Numbered from the stretch's first letter, positions 1 to 8,738 are shown. The stretch: DNA of 29,698 nucleotides from Dokdonella_A sp036518555 (GCF_036518555.1 NZ_DATDMY010000343.1:1-29698); one strand, 5' to 3'. Numbers and translations: made by a program. Notes: generated by a model not told the origin, from the sequence alone.

Positions 1-261
1 ATCGGATCGCAGCAGACAGCCTCCGCTCGCGCGCATGACTGGCTGTCGAACGGGCGCCGCGCGCGCGGCTCCGATTCAGCGAGGCGCAAGCACGGGTCAC
101 CGGCGGTTTCGAGGCGCCCGGATTGCCGACGGTACGGCCACTGACCGAGGAGGTCCGGGCCGTCGAGACCGCGATCGGCGCAGCGCGGGCACAGAAGGCG
201 CGCGAAAAGATGAACGAGGCGCCTGCGCGCGGAGGCTGCAGAGCGCGACCTCGCTGCGCGC
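1..261. other. Edge region without a supported gene; possible coding remnant
   Basis: No complete gene can be supported here. One forward frame, about positions 39-332, reads like protein in its first part (a stretch near 147-219 rich in Glu, Ala and Arg, with high GC at third codon positions). It has no convincing start codon or ribosome binding site, an in-frame stop sits at 36-38, and the last third loses protein-like composition. It could be the decayed tail of a gene left of the window. I do not recognise it. Confidence 0.2.
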
Positions 262-495
262 CTAGCGTGGGCGAAATGCCGGACGGCCGAAATGCAACTC
301 GCGTTCGATCGAGCCGTCGAGGCGATGAATGACCAGGTGGGTCCGTTCGCCGTCGGCCTCGCGCGCGCGCCCTCGCCGCGCGGCCTCGCGTATCGCGTCG
401 TCCCTGTAATCGAAGCGGTTCAGCAGTTCGCCCCGTTCTTCGATCCGCCACTCGCGCTCGCCGCGCCCCGTGATGTGCCATGTGCTCGTCGTCAT
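262..495 (-). CDS. Small DUF2188-like hypothetical protein
   Basis: The 77-residue product is rich in Arg and Glu. Its pattern, an opening strand (TWHITGRGEREWRIEERGE), a helical Asp/Arg-rich middle (YRDDAIREAARRGRAREA) and a closing strand pair (HLVIHRLDGSIERELHFG), resembles the small DUF2188 fold, where proteins carry one such unit and have no known biochemical role. The ATG at 495 was chosen over longer in-frame starts because protein-like sequence begins there and GGCAGG lies just upstream. No signal peptide or membrane segment is visible, so it is probably cytoplasmic. It reads away from the next gene and is not part of an obvious operon. The family assignment rests on pattern resemblance only. 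Confidence 0.55.
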   Translation of the reverse strand: MTTSTWHITGRGEREWRIEERGELLNRFDYRDDAIREAARRGRAREADGERTHLVIHRLDGSIERELHFGRPAFRPR

Positions 496-726
496 TGCCT
501 GCCGTGCCGTTCGATATCCCAGGCGAACGACGGTAGAAGGATCGTTCGATGGCGAACGTGAACGGCCGGGCGCCCGCTCATGCACGATTCATGCATCGCT
601 CGTGCTCCACCGACGTGGGAATTTTTTTCCTATTGCCGCAACCGACGGCGGCGGGTACGGTCATTCGCACGGATCCCGCACGCCGCGGAATTCGAACTCG
701 AATGCAGGGTCGTCGTGCGCATCTCC

Positions 727-1044
727 ATGAATCCGAAGGTCGGCTGGCAGCAGGTCGTCGTATTCGAAGCGGACAGCGACGCGCAGTCCGCCGTGAACGC
801 GTTCATCACGCGCTTCTGGCCGGGCGGCGACCATCACGCATGTCGCATCGAGCAGGCCGCGCGCTCGCCCGCGGGATTCCAGTGGTACGACGGCTACGTC
901 GACTTCAGCATCGGCGAGCGGCGCGCGATCCACCTTGCGTCCCGCCTCGTCGACGAACTCGGGCGCGCCCAGCTGCCGCTGTATCGCCTGGTCGCTGGAC
1001 GCGAGTGGCTCGATCTCGCGGCAGCACAGAAGATCACCGACTGA
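727..1044 (+). CDS. Hypothetical protein, first of a two-gene unit
   Basis: The 105-residue product is not recognised. It begins MNPKVGWQQVVVFEADSD and contains a probable strand (FQWYDGYVDFSIGER) followed by a helix (IHLASRLVDELGRAQLPLYRLV). This suggests a small soluble alpha/beta protein, with no signal peptide or transmembrane segment. The start is uncertain. The ATG at 727 is used here, but a GTG at 715 in the same frame has AGGG five bases upstream and could be the real start. The next gene begins 14 bases after the stop, with its own strong ribosome binding site, so the two are probably co-transcribed. Confidence 0.55.
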   Translation: MNPKVGWQQVVVFEADSDAQSAVNAFITRFWPGGDHHACRIEQAARSPAGFQWYDGYVDFSIGERRAIHLASRLVDELGRAQLPLYRLVAGREWLDLAAAQKITD

Positions 1045-1058
1045 CCACGGAGGATCCC

Positions 1059-1346
1059 ATGCACCCTCGCCTTCGCATGCCCGGACGCAGCGCGCTGCGC
1101 ATCGGCCGACTGTCGGACGGCGCGGCCTTGCTCGCGCAGCGCGTCCACGACCAGCTCGCCAAGGGCGATCGCACCGTATTCGCCGCCGACGACGGCGTCG
1201 TCTACGTCGACCAGCCCGATCGAACCGACGGCATCCCGCTGCACTGGATCGCGGGCACCTTCACGCTCGGACAGTCGTATCCCGACCTCGTCGAGGACAT
1301 CGCGTTCCTCCGCGACAGTCGCAGCAAGGACTGGATCATCGGCTGA
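1059..1346 (+). CDS. Hypothetical protein, second of a two-gene unit
   Basis: The 95-residue product is not recognised. A basic start (MHPRLRMPGRSALRIGRL) is followed by a helix (ALLAQRVHDQLAKGD) and a likely strand/turn region (FAADDGVVYVDQPD...GIPLHWIAGTF), ending KDWIIG. The ATG at 1059 is well supported by GGAGG at 1049-1053, five bases upstream. It is probably cytoplasmic. Its close spacing to the preceding gene (14 bases) argues that the two small proteins are made together and may act together, but nothing in either sequence identifies a reaction. Confidence 0.6.
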   Translation: MHPRLRMPGRSALRIGRLSDGAALLAQRVHDQLAKGDRTVFAADDGVVYVDQPDRTDGIPLHWIAGTFTLGQSYPDLVEDIAFLRDSRSKDWIIG

Positions 1347-1383
1347 CGCGGCGGCGCGCGCACGAGCCACCGCGCCCGGTGGT

Positions 1384-1776
1384 TCAGGTCGGGTCGCCCC
1401 ATCCGCCGTCGCTCGACGAGGTGACGCCCGGGAGTGGATCGGGAAACGGGAGCCGCTCGAGCTGCGCGAGATCGGGGTCTACGACGTCGTAATCGCCGAG
1501 CGGTCGCGTGCCGTCGGCCATGCGCCAGCCGAGGACGCGCCAGCCGGCGTCGCGATCGACCGCGTCGCTGGCGAAACGCGCCGGCTCCGCACGGACACCG
1601 AGCACGTTCCAGACGTCGCGCGCGTCGTCGACGAGCACGAGTTCGATGCGCGCGCTGCGCAGCGGGAGCTCGCTGCCGCCCTTGCCGAGCATCGCATAGC
1701 AGCGCTCGATGCGTCGCGAGCCCGCGACGGCGAGCGGAACTCGGCATGGCGGAATCGTCGGATTCGTGTGATGCAT
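1384..1776 (-). CDS. Hypothetical protein, 130 residues
   Basis: I do not recognise this product. The middle is protein-like and probably folded (ARIELVLVDDARDVWNVLGV, then GWRVLGWRMADGTRPLGDYD). The C-terminal third is acidic and Pro/Gly/Ser-rich, ending SSSDGGWGDPT, and is likely disordered. The ATG at 1776 is chosen because AGGAGG stands seven bases upstream, and the longer frame towards 1923 reads like non-coding sequence. No signal peptide or membrane segment is seen. It is divergent from the DUF924 gene, with a 145-base shared upstream region. Its 3' end faces the preceding small gene pair across 37 bases. Confidence 0.55.
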   Translation of the reverse strand: MHHTNPTIPPCRVPLAVAGSRRIERCYAMLGKGGSELPLRSARIELVLVDDARDVWNVLGVRAEPARFASDAVDRDAGWRVLGWRMADGTRPLGDYDVVDPDLAQLERLPFPDPLPGVTSSSDGGWGDPT

Positions 1777-1921
1777 GGCGGAGCCTCCTGTGTGGGGACA
1801 CCGAGACTCGGGGAGCGGCGTCTCAGGATCGGCGACAGGCACCGACCGCATCGATGGCGAACGCCACGCGGGCGGCGTTGCTGGCCAACCGGACTGCGCG
1901 ACGATAGATTCACGCGTCCGC

Positions 1922-2482
1922 ATGGCCGACGAGGTGCATCACGTGAATGCCGACCCCTTCGATCTCATATCGTTCTGGAAGCAGGCCGGCACCACGAAAT
2001 GGTTCGGCCGCGACGACGGGTTCGATGCGGCAGTGCGCGAGCGCTATGCCGCCGCGCACCACGCCGCGGCGCGGCGCGAACTCGACGGCTGGCGCGGCAG
2101 CGCGGACGGCGCGCTCGCGCTCGTGCTGCTGCTCGACCAGATCCCGCGCAACCTGTTCCGCAACAGCGCGCACGCGTTCGCGACCGACGGCCTCGCGCGC
2201 GCGGTCGCGTCGGCGGCGGTGGACGCGGGCCACGACCGCGAGGTCGACCGCGACCTGCGCCTGTTCTTCTACATGCCGTTCGAACATTCCGAAGCGCTCG
2301 CCGACCAGGACCGCTCGCTCGCGCTGTTCACCGCGCTGGGCGACGACTACTACCTCAAGTACGCGACCGCGCACCGCGACGTGATCGTGCGCTTCGGCCG
2401 CTTCCCGCACCGCAATGCCGCGCTCGGCCGTGCGAGCACGGCCGACGAACAGGCCTGGCTCGATGCCGGCGGCGGATTCTGA
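1922..2482 (+). CDS. DUF924 family protein
   Basis: The 186-residue product matches the all-helical, TPR-like DUF924 family in length and signature sequences. These are LVLLLDQIPRNLFRNSAHAF, FFYMPFEHSEALADQDRSL and HRDVIVRFGRFPHRNAALGR, ending in the usual Glu/Gln-x-x-Trp-Leu helix (EQAWLDAGGGF). The family is widespread in proteobacteria, probably cytoplasmic, and has no settled function. The start at 1922 (MADEVHHVNADPFDLISFW) gives the usual family length; an open frame continues upstream but is not protein-like. Its stop lies only 19 bases from the stop of the convergent hexosaminidase gene, with no clear hairpin between them. Confidence 0.85.
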   Translation: MADEVHHVNADPFDLISFWKQAGTTKWFGRDDGFDAAVRERYAAAHHAAARRELDGWRGSADGALALVLLLDQIPRNLFRNSAHAFATDGLARAVASAAVDAGHDREVDRDLRLFFYMPFEHSEALADQDRSLALFTALGDDYYLKYATAHRDVIVRFGRFPHRNAALGRASTADEQAWLDAGGGF

Positions 2483-2501
2483 ACCGCGTCACCGCGCCGC
2501 G

Positions 2502-4781
2502 TCACGGCGTCGGCAGTAGCTCGACCGTGTCGATCGCCCACAGCGGATCGTGTCCCTCGCCGCTGAACAGCAAGCAGAGGTCGCGCGCGCGCGGGCGCTG
2601 CGACAGCTGCGCTTCGAGCACGCTCACCGCGGGATTCATGCGTGCGCGATCGAGCGGCAGGCTTGCGAGCAGCGGCCCGGCGCAGCCGTCGCGCACCAGC
2701 AGTTCGCCCGCGGCGGTCGCCGGCGCGGGCCGCGGCACGATGTTCGCGACGTCCTTGTACAGCTGGAAGTTGTAGGGCAACTGGCCGACGGCGACGCGGA
2801 TGCGCGCGACGTCGTCGAGCGGTGCGTGCGGCCAGATCCAGCACGGGTCGAACAGGTCGACGTCGTAGAACGCGCGCGGTCCCTGCGTCGGCGCGTCGTC
2901 CTCGAGGCGCAGCACGAGCTTGCCGGTGCATTGCGCGAGTTCGCTGCTCGCGCGCCGATGCGCGGTGTCCGGCAAGCGCGCCGCGATGTCGCCGACGCGA
3001 CGTCCGTCGAGCCAGGTCGCGGCGCGGATCCTCGCACCCGCGGGTGGTGTCAAGGCACCGCCCGCGTAGATGGCCGCGCGCGCATCGGGGTCGCGTCCGT
3101 CGAGCGTGTAGCGCATCGGCAGACCGACCTGGTTCGACAGCGCGATCCCCTGCGCCGTATCGCTGAAACGCACTTCGAACGCGCTCTGCGCCGCGGCGAT
3201 GCCGTGCGCGCGCCAGCGCTCCATCTGCGGCACGAGTCGCGCGACGAAACGCGACCAGTCGGGCGCCTCGCGTGGCGACCACAGCGCCTCGGCGAGCGCG
3301 GCGAGGCGCGGGAACGCCGCGTGCTCCACCATCGCCGTCGTGCGCATGTGCTCGGTCCAGAGGTTCGCCTGCGCACCGAGCACGCGCACGGCGGCGCCCG
3401 CGTCCATGCCTGCGGTCGCGTCGAACGCGACGATGTCGGCGAGCGTGCGCAGGTCCGGCCGGCCGGACGGCTCGTCGGCGGCATCGCTCTGCAGGTGGTC
3501 GAAATAGAGATCGGGCGACGGCGCCATCACGACCGGATGGCCCGCCTTGGCCGCGTCGATGCCGCCCTTCGTCCCGCGCCACGACATCACCGCGGCGTCC
3601 GCGGGACCGCCGCCCTCGAGGATCTCGTCCCAGCCGACCAGCCGGCGGCCGCGTGCGGCGAGGTGCTCGCGCATGCGTGCGATGAACCACCCTTGCAGCG
3701 CAGCTTCGTCGGCGAGGCCGAGTTCGCGCATGCGCGCCTGCACGCCCGACGACGCCTTCCACTGGTCCTTCACCGCCTCGTCGCCGCCGATGTGGATGTA
3801 CTTCGACGGGAACAGCTCGATCACCTCGTCGAGCACGTCCTGCATGAACGCGATGGTCGATTCGTCGACGTTGAGGATGTAGCTGTGCACGCCCCAATCC
3901 GCCGACACGACCGGCTCGTCGGCCGACGCTCCGAGTTCGGGGTATGCGGCGATCGCCGCCTGCATGTGGCCGGGCATGTCGATCTCGGGCACGATCGTCA
4001 CGTAGCGCTCGGCCGCATACCGCACGATGTCGCGCACCTCGTCCTGGGTGTAGAAGCCGCCGTAGCGCACCGGCATGCCGTTCGCGTCGGTGCCCGCGGC
4101 GCCGGCCGGACGTCGCCACGCGCCGACCTCGGTGAGGCGCGGGTGACGCTTGATCTGGATGCGCCAGCCCTGGTCGTCGGTGAGATGCCAGTGCAGGACA
4201 TCGAGTTTGAGCAGCGCGAGTTCGTCGATGAAGCGCTTGATGAACTCGGGCGACTGGAAATGCCGCGCGGAGTCGAGCATCGCGCCGCGCCACTCGAAGC
4301 GCGGACGGTCCTCGATGCGCACGGCGGCGACGTCGATCGCATTCGACGCGGTCATCTGCGCCGTCAGCAGTTGCCACAGCGTCGTACCGCCGCGGAACAG
4401 GCCGCGCGGCTCGCGTGCGGCGAGTTCGACATGCGCGCCATCGACGACGAGGCGATAGCCCTCGCCCTCGGGCAAGGTCGCATCGTCGCTGCGCAGCTCG
4501 AACACGAGGGGCGCGGCCTCGCGCCCCGCCGTCGCGGCGACGTCGAGATGCAGGCCGCGATCGCGCGCGAGGCGCGTCGAGAACGCGCGTGCGATCCCGA
4601 GCGCCTCGTCGCCACCGGCGACGTCGAGACGCGCGCCGTCGCGCAGGACGAAATGGCCGTGACCGACCTCGATGCGCGCCGGCCACGGCAGCAACGGCGG
4701 CAGCGGCGCTGGTGCCCTCGCCGGCGGATTCGTGCTGCATGCGGCGACGAACAGCACTCCGAATACCGACCATCGGCGCAT
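2502..4781 (-). CDS. Lipoprotein beta-N-acetylhexosaminidase, glycoside hydrolase family 20
   Basis: The 759-residue enzyme probably removes terminal GlcNAc from chitin or murein fragments. Its N-terminus (MRRWSVFGVLFVAACSTN) is a lipoprotein signal with the lipid-modified Cys at 15, so it should be anchored in a membrane facing the periplasm or cell surface. An N-terminal GH20b-like domain occupies about residues 35-150. The catalytic barrel contains WHLTDDQGW (198-206) and HIGGDE, whose Asp334-Glu335 pair is the family's stabilising residue and acid. NLWTEHM lies near 483-489. A C-terminal domain has the YTLDGRDP pattern of bacterial hexosaminidases, followed by about 150 less recognisable residues. 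The start at 4781 has GGAGG five bases upstream. The gene follows the TonB-receptor gene on the same strand, but an intrinsic terminator lies between them. Confidence 0.92.
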   Translation of the reverse strand: MRRWSVFGVLFVAACSTNPPARAPAPLPPLLPWPARIEVGHGHFVLRDGARLDVAGGDEALGIARAFSTRLARDRGLHLDVAATAGREAAPLVFELRSDDATLPEGEGYRLVVDGAHVELAAREPRGLFRGGTTLWQLLTAQMTASNAIDVAAVRIEDRPRFEWRGAMLDSARHFQSPEFIKRFIDELALLKLDVLHWHLTDDQGWRIQIKRHPRLTEVGAWRRPAGAAGTDANGMPVRYGGFYTQDEVRDIVRYAAERYVTIVPEIDMPGHMQAAIAAYPELGASADEPVVSADWGVHSYILNVDESTIAFMQDVLDEVIELFPSKYIHIGGDEAVKDQWKASSGVQARMRELGLADEAALQGWFIARMREHLAARGRRLVGWDEILEGGGPADAAVMSWRGTKGGIDAAKAGHPVVMAPSPDLYFDHLQSDAADEPSGRPDLRTLADIVAFDATAGMDAGAAVRVLGAQANLWTEHMRTTAMVEHAAFPRLAALAEALWSPREAPDWSRFVARLVPQMERWRAHGIAAAQSAFEVRFSDTAQGIALSNQVGLPMRYTLDGRDPDARAAIYAGGALTPPAGARIRAATWLDGRRVGDIAARLPDTAHRRASSELAQCTGKLVLRLEDDAPTQGPRAFYDVDLFDPCWIWPHAPLDDVARIRVAVGQLPYNFQLYKDVANIVPRPAPATAAGELLVRDGCAGPLLASLPLDRARMNPAVSVLEAQLSQRPRARDLCLLFSGEGHDPLWAIDTVELLPTP

Positions 4782-4813
4782 GCGGACCTCCAGCGAGTGA
4801 ATCCACACTACAC

Positions 4814-4844
4814 AAAAAAAGACGGGCCGGGATCAGCCGGCCCG
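4814..4844 (-). terminator. Intrinsic terminator behind the TonB-dependent receptor gene
   Basis: On the minus strand, a perfect 8-bp GC stem (CGGGCCGG pairing with CCGGCCCG, at 4837-4844 and 4823-4830) with a six-base loop is followed by TC and seven T residues. This is a textbook Rho-independent terminator. It starts 22 bases after the receptor stop codon and 32 bases before the hexosaminidase start. It should cut expression of the hexosaminidase relative to the receptor, unless read-through or a separate promoter supplies it. Confidence 0.85.
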
Positions 4845-4866
4845 CGAACGTCGCACGTTGGAGTCG

Positions 4867-7596
4867 TCAGAAGGTGAAGCGCAGGTTCGCCATGTAGCGG
4901 CGGCCCGTCGTGTACTCGCCGAACAACTGGTCCTCGTTGCCGACCGCGTACTGGTGGTACTTCTCGTTGAGCAGGTTCATCGCGTCGAACGTGACCATCA
5001 AGTTCGGGTTGAACTTCCAGCCGAGGCTGAGGCCGAGGTCGGCGTAGTCGTCGACGACCGCGGGCGGCGCTCCGGCGACGTACCCGCCGGCAAGGTAGTG
5101 GTCGCGCCAGTTGTAGTTGACGCGCGCGCTGAACGGTCCGTTCTCGTAGTACGGGCCGACACTGACCGAGTTTTCGGACTGGTACGGCATCGGCGTGCCC
5201 TGGCTCGTCTCGCCGTCGGCGTAGGTGTAGTTGGCGACCATGCCGAAGCCGGTGCTGCCGAACGCCTGCTGGTAGGTGAGCGTGAAGCCCTTGATCTTCG
5301 CCGTGCCTGCGTTGCGCGGGCGCGAGACGCTGTAATCGCAGAAGCCGTCGGCGGTGCAGCCGTGGCTGCCGACGAGCGAATCCCACTGGGTCGGATCGGT
5401 ATCGCGGATCGAGTTGTAGTGCCGTTCGGTGGACGGCACCGTGTCGATGTAGTTGAGCACGTGCTTGAAGAAGATCGAGCCCGCGATCACCGACTGCTCG
5501 GCGAAGTACCACTCGGCCGACAGGTTGAAGTTGACCGACTTGTACGGCTTCAGGTCGGCGTTGCCGCCGCTGCCGGTGAGCACGGTGTCATTGAGGAAGG
5601 TGTTGTTGACCATCTGGTTGTACGGCGCCCACGCGATGACTTCCGCGCCGGAGAGGCGCAGCACGACGTCCGGAGCGGCGTCGAACGCGACGTTGAACGA
5701 CGGCAGCCAATTGTTGGCCGACGACGTCTTGGTCTGGTACCAGCCTGGCAGCGGTGGCAGCACCGGCGCGACGCTGCCAGGCAGGTTGTAGCCCGAGCCT
5801 TCCTGTTCGGTGTGCACGTAGCGCACGCCGACGTTGCCGCGCCACGCATCGCTGCCGAAGTCGAGCTGCGCGTACGCGGCCGAGTTCTTCTGCGTCAGCG
5901 CCCAGGTGTTGTTGAGGTAGCTTCCCGGATCCGGATGCGCGAAATCGAGGTGGCTGTTGCGGATCCATTCGAGGATGTTGCGTTCGCCGACCTGGATGTG
6001 GTGTGCCTGGTCCGCCGAGAAGCCGGAAAAATCGCCGAGGATGTCGGTCGGATCGATCGTGCCGACGTCGGCGAGCGTGCCGGGCGTGACGCCGCCGTAG
6101 ACATTGAGGCCGTAGTCCTCGTCGTGCTTGGCGTAGCGCACGCCGACGAGCAGGCGATTGATCCAGCCGCCGCCGAAGTCCTTGCTGAAGTCGAGCTGCC
6201 CGTAGCTGTCCTTCGCGTGCGCCATGAACACGCCGTTGTTGCCGAGCCAGCCGCCGCCCCAGTTGGCCGGATCGCGGCCGGCGGCCGGGTCGTCGAACGT
6301 ATAGCCGTGGCGGTCGTCCCAGCTGAACCCGCCGAAGTAGACCGGCTCGAGCAGGTACTGGCTGATCTTCGGATTGTCGGACTTCGTCGTGCCGATCTGG
6401 CCCGCGAGCTTCCACCCCTCGCCGCGCCAGGCACCGCGCAGGTCGACGCCCTTGGTGGTGACCTCGGACGAGCGCAGCTGGTTGTCGTAGATGATGCCCG
6501 CGCCTTCGCCGGCCGAATGGCCGCCGGTGACGAGGCCGTGGTCGCCCTGCGTGAAGCTGTCGACCGCGCCCATCGTCGTCGCGTTCCAGTGCAGGAAGTT
6601 GTAGACGGACTGGTTGTAGTTGTCGAAGCTCTCCTTGATGTAGAGCCCGCTCAGGGTCGCGTCGAACTGCTCGTTCGGCTTGAATTGCAGGTTGACCACG
6701 GCGCTGTTGCGCTTGCGCGTCTGCTGGAAGTACGCCGCGTTGATCTCGTCGGGAACGAGTGCGTTCGCGTCGAGCGCGCCGCTCGCGACCTGGGCCGCGA
6801 TCGCCTCGCTGTTCGCCGCGTACTCGGACACGGGGTGGTAGCCGAAGATCTCGATGCCCTGGCGGTCGACCTTCTCCTCGTAGTGCTGTGCGGCGACGTT
6901 GAAGCCGAACGTGCTCTCGTCGTTCTTCCAGCTGTACAAAATCGACGCGTTCGGCTTCCCGTCCTCGGCCTGGTCGTTGTAGTTGTAGCCGATCGAGCCC
7001 GCGATCGAGTTGGCGTCGAGATCGAGCGGCAGTCGCGTGTGCATCATGACCGTGCCGCCGAGGCTGCCTTCCGGCAGGCGCGCTTCCGACGACTTGTACA
7101 CTTCGAGACGACCGAGGATCTCGGGCGCGAGCAGCGTGTAGTCGAAGCCGCGGTTCGGCTGCTCGCCGTAGAGCCAGATCGCCTGTGCGACCGGATGGCC
7201 GTCGATGAAGGACAGATTGAGGCTCGGGTCCGTGCCGTCGATGCTCACGCGCTCGCCCTGGCCGAATCGTCGATCGAGCGTGACGCCGGGGATCATGACC
7301 ATCGCCTCGGCGACGTTCGTGTTCGGGAACTTGCCGATGTCCTCGGCGGTGATCGCGTCGACGATCGCGTTGGCGTCGCGCTTGGTGTCGAGCGACGCCT
7401 TGAGGCTCTCGCGGATACCGTGCACGACGATCGCGTCCATCTCCTGCGCACGCGCGTCGTCCTGGGTGGCATCGGCGGCGCCGTCCGCCGTGGTGTCGGC
7501 GGCCGCCGATTCCGCCGCGTGCGCCGCGGCGGCGAACGCGAATGCAGCGAGGATGCTCGCCGACAGCATGGTCTTTCGATAGGTCCTGCTCTTCAC
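4867..7596 (-). CDS. TonB-dependent receptor, probable GlcNAc-oligomer transporter
   Basis: The 909-residue outer-membrane receptor would import chitooligosaccharides or similar ligands using TonB energy. It has a signal peptide (basic start, hydrophobic 10-26, AHA-AES cleavage area) and a TonB-box-like segment (MDAIVVHGIRESL, about 53-65). The plug follows (DANAIVDAITAEDIGKFPNT through LGGTVMMHT), then a long beta-barrel ending in the aromatic C-terminus YMANLRFTF. The plug wording is that of the Xanthomonas/Caulobacter TonB-receptor subfamily. The GTG start at 7596 is preferred because GGAGGAGGGG lies six bases upstream; an ATG nine codons later is the alternative. It sits 65 bases behind the sugar-kinase gene with no separate operator seen, so the two are likely an operon. 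The substrate is inferred from its neighbours. Confidence 0.9.
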   Translation of the reverse strand: MKSRTYRKTMLSASILAAFAFAAAAHAAESAAADTTADGAADATQDDARAQEMDAIVVHGIRESLKASLDTKRDANAIVDAITAEDIGKFPNTNVAEAMVMIPGVTLDRRFGQGERVSIDGTDPSLNLSFIDGHPVAQAIWLYGEQPNRGFDYTLLAPEILGRLEVYKSSEARLPEGSLGGTVMMHTRLPLDLDANSIAGSIGYNYNDQAEDGKPNASILYSWKNDESTFGFNVAAQHYEEKVDRQGIEIFGYHPVSEYAANSEAIAAQVASGALDANALVPDEINAAYFQQTRKRNSAVVNLQFKPNEQFDATLSGLYIKESFDNYNQSVYNFLHWNATTMGAVDSFTQGDHGLVTGGHSAGEGAGIIYDNQLRSSEVTTKGVDLRGAWRGEGWKLAGQIGTTKSDNPKISQYLLEPVYFGGFSWDDRHGYTFDDPAAGRDPANWGGGWLGNNGVFMAHAKDSYGQLDFSKDFGGGWINRLLVGVRYAKHDEDYGLNVYGGVTPGTLADVGTIDPTDILGDFSGFSADQAHHIQVGERNILEWIRNSHLDFAHPDPGSYLNNTWALTQKNSAAYAQLDFGSDAWRGNVGVRYVHTEQEGSGYNLPGSVAPVLPPLPGWYQTKTSSANNWLPSFNVAFDAAPDVVLRLSGAEVIAWAPYNQMVNNTFLNDTVLTGSGGNADLKPYKSVNFNLSAEWYFAEQSVIAGSIFFKHVLNYIDTVPSTERHYNSIRDTDPTQWDSLVGSHGCTADGFCDYSVSRPRNAGTAKIKGFTLTYQQAFGSTGFGMVANYTYADGETSQGTPMPYQSENSVSVGPYYENGPFSARVNYNWRDHYLAGGYVAGAPPAVVDDYADLGLSLGWKFNPNLMVTFDAMNLLNEKYHQYAVGNEDQLFGEYTTGRRYMANLRFTF

Positions 7597-7661
7597 GGTG
7601 AACCCCTCCTCCAGTGGTGTGGTCCGCGACGCGTTCGCTGCGCGCCGCTCGCCGGCTCGTG

Positions 7662-8738
7662 TCAGTCCGTCGTCGCTTTCGTCCCAGTTCGGTGCGCGGT
7701 CGCCGCGCTCGTCGTGCCGCGCTCGCTGTCGTCGCGGTCGAAGTACCAGCTCGCGGCGCCGATGACGCCGAGTTGCGCGTGGTCGACCAGTCGTATCGAC
7801 GTGCGCGCGAGCGCCTCGCGCATCGCGCCCTTGTCGAGGAAACGCTCGATGAAGCGGCTGCGTACGAGCAGGTCCTTCATCTGCGGCAACACGCCGCCGG
7901 CGAGATAGATGCCGCCCTGCGCGCCGTACAGCAGCGCGAGATCGCCGAGCACGCTGCCGAACCAGCCGCAGAAGACCTCGACCGTCTCGGACGCGAGCGC
8001 GTCGTCGCCGGCGAGTGCGGCGGCGCTGATCTGCGCCGGCGTCTGCGCATGGGGTGGCACGCCGCGCAACGCGCGCATCGCCGCGTGGAGGTTGCTGAGG
8101 CCGGTGCCCGAGAGCACGTGCTCGATGAGCACGCGCGGGCTGCGCTTGCGCAGTTCCCGCAGCACGTCGAACTCGATGTCGGTGGTCGCGGCGAGCGTGG
8201 CCTGGCCGACTTCGGTGGCGAGGATCACCGGGCGCCCTTCGCGCGCGATGTGCACGGCGCCGCCGAGTCCCGTGCCCGGCCCGACCACGAGCATCGGCCC
8301 GGGACGGTGTTCGGCAGGCCCGCCGAGCAGCAGCGCGCTCGCGTCATCGACGTGGCCGACCGCGTAGGCGATCGCCTTGAAGTCGTTGACGACCGCGAGT
8401 TCATCGACGCCCAGGCGCGCCCGTAGTCCGGAGATCGATACCGGCCATGGCAGGTTCACGTTGACGACGGCGTCGTCGACGACGAAGCCCGCGATCGCAA
8501 GCGCGACGGCCGGCACGGGCGCGCGCACGCGCGTGTCGCGAAACACCTCGATGATCGAGGCGAGGCTCGGATAGTCCGCGCAGGCGTACTTGCAGTAGTC
8601 CGCGATCGCGAACGCGCTGCCGCGGCCGTCCGTGACCGGCACGATCGAAGCGATGCGCGCATGGGTCCCGCCGACGTCGGCCGCGATCAGCGGCTGGCCG
8701 GCGACACGCGATGCGATGCGATAGCGGTTCTCTCTCAC
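7662..8738 (-). CDS. nagK: Glucokinase-family sugar kinase, probable N-acetylglucosamine kinase
   Basis: The 358-residue cytoplasmic kinase belongs to the Glk family (not ROK). It shows the phosphate-binding motif DVGGTHAR (21-28), the sugar-side motif NLPWP (95-99), the catalytic region VNDFKA with Asp119, the second nucleotide motif GPGTGLGG (153-160) and a substrate Glu in ATEVGQ (about 176). Between NagP and NagA the pathway needs a kinase making GlcNAc-6-phosphate, and Glk-family NagK enzymes fill this role in xanthomonads. That basis supports GlcNAc over glucose as substrate, but specificity cannot be read from the motifs. The start is GTG at 8738 with GGGGA upstream. It is the first gene of the leftward arm, divergent from nagP, and its upstream region carries the operator. 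Confidence 0.85.
   Translation of the reverse strand: MRENRYRIASRVAGQPLIAADVGGTHARIASIVPVTDGRGSAFAIADYCKYACADYPSLASIIEVFRDTRVRAPVPAVALAIAGFVVDDAVVNVNLPWPVSISGLRARLGVDELAVVNDFKAIAYAVGHVDDASALLLGGPAEHRPGPMLVVGPGTGLGGAVHIAREGRPVILATEVGQATLAATTDIEFDVLRELRKRSPRVLIEHVLSGTGLSNLHAAMRALRGVPPHAQTPAQISAAALAGDDALASETVEVFCGWFGSVLGDLALLYGAQGGIYLAGGVLPQMKDLLVRSRFIERFLDKGAMREALARTSIRLVDHAQLGVIGAASWYFDRDDSERGTTSAATAHRTGTKATTD

Noticed and set aside
607..628. Small hairpin (CCAC-CGAC-GTGG) followed by seven T residues, as a terminator
   Set aside because: The stem is only four to five pairs, and no gene ends upstream on the forward strand.
2350..4877. Very long open frames opposite to or shifted from the hexosaminidase gene
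   Set aside because: They are Arg/Ala-rich shadows caused by high GC at third codon positions; the real frame has full GH20 motifs, a lipobox and a good ribosome binding site.
7597..7661. A NagR site in front of the TonB-dependent receptor
   Set aside because: No TGACAAC-like core is present; the receptor is more likely transcribed together with the kinase.
4858..7908. 1016-codon open frame antisense to the TonB-dependent receptor
   Set aside because: Composition (Val, Arg, Asp, Glu-rich without domains) is that of a reverse-strand shadow, and the receptor is complete on the other strand.
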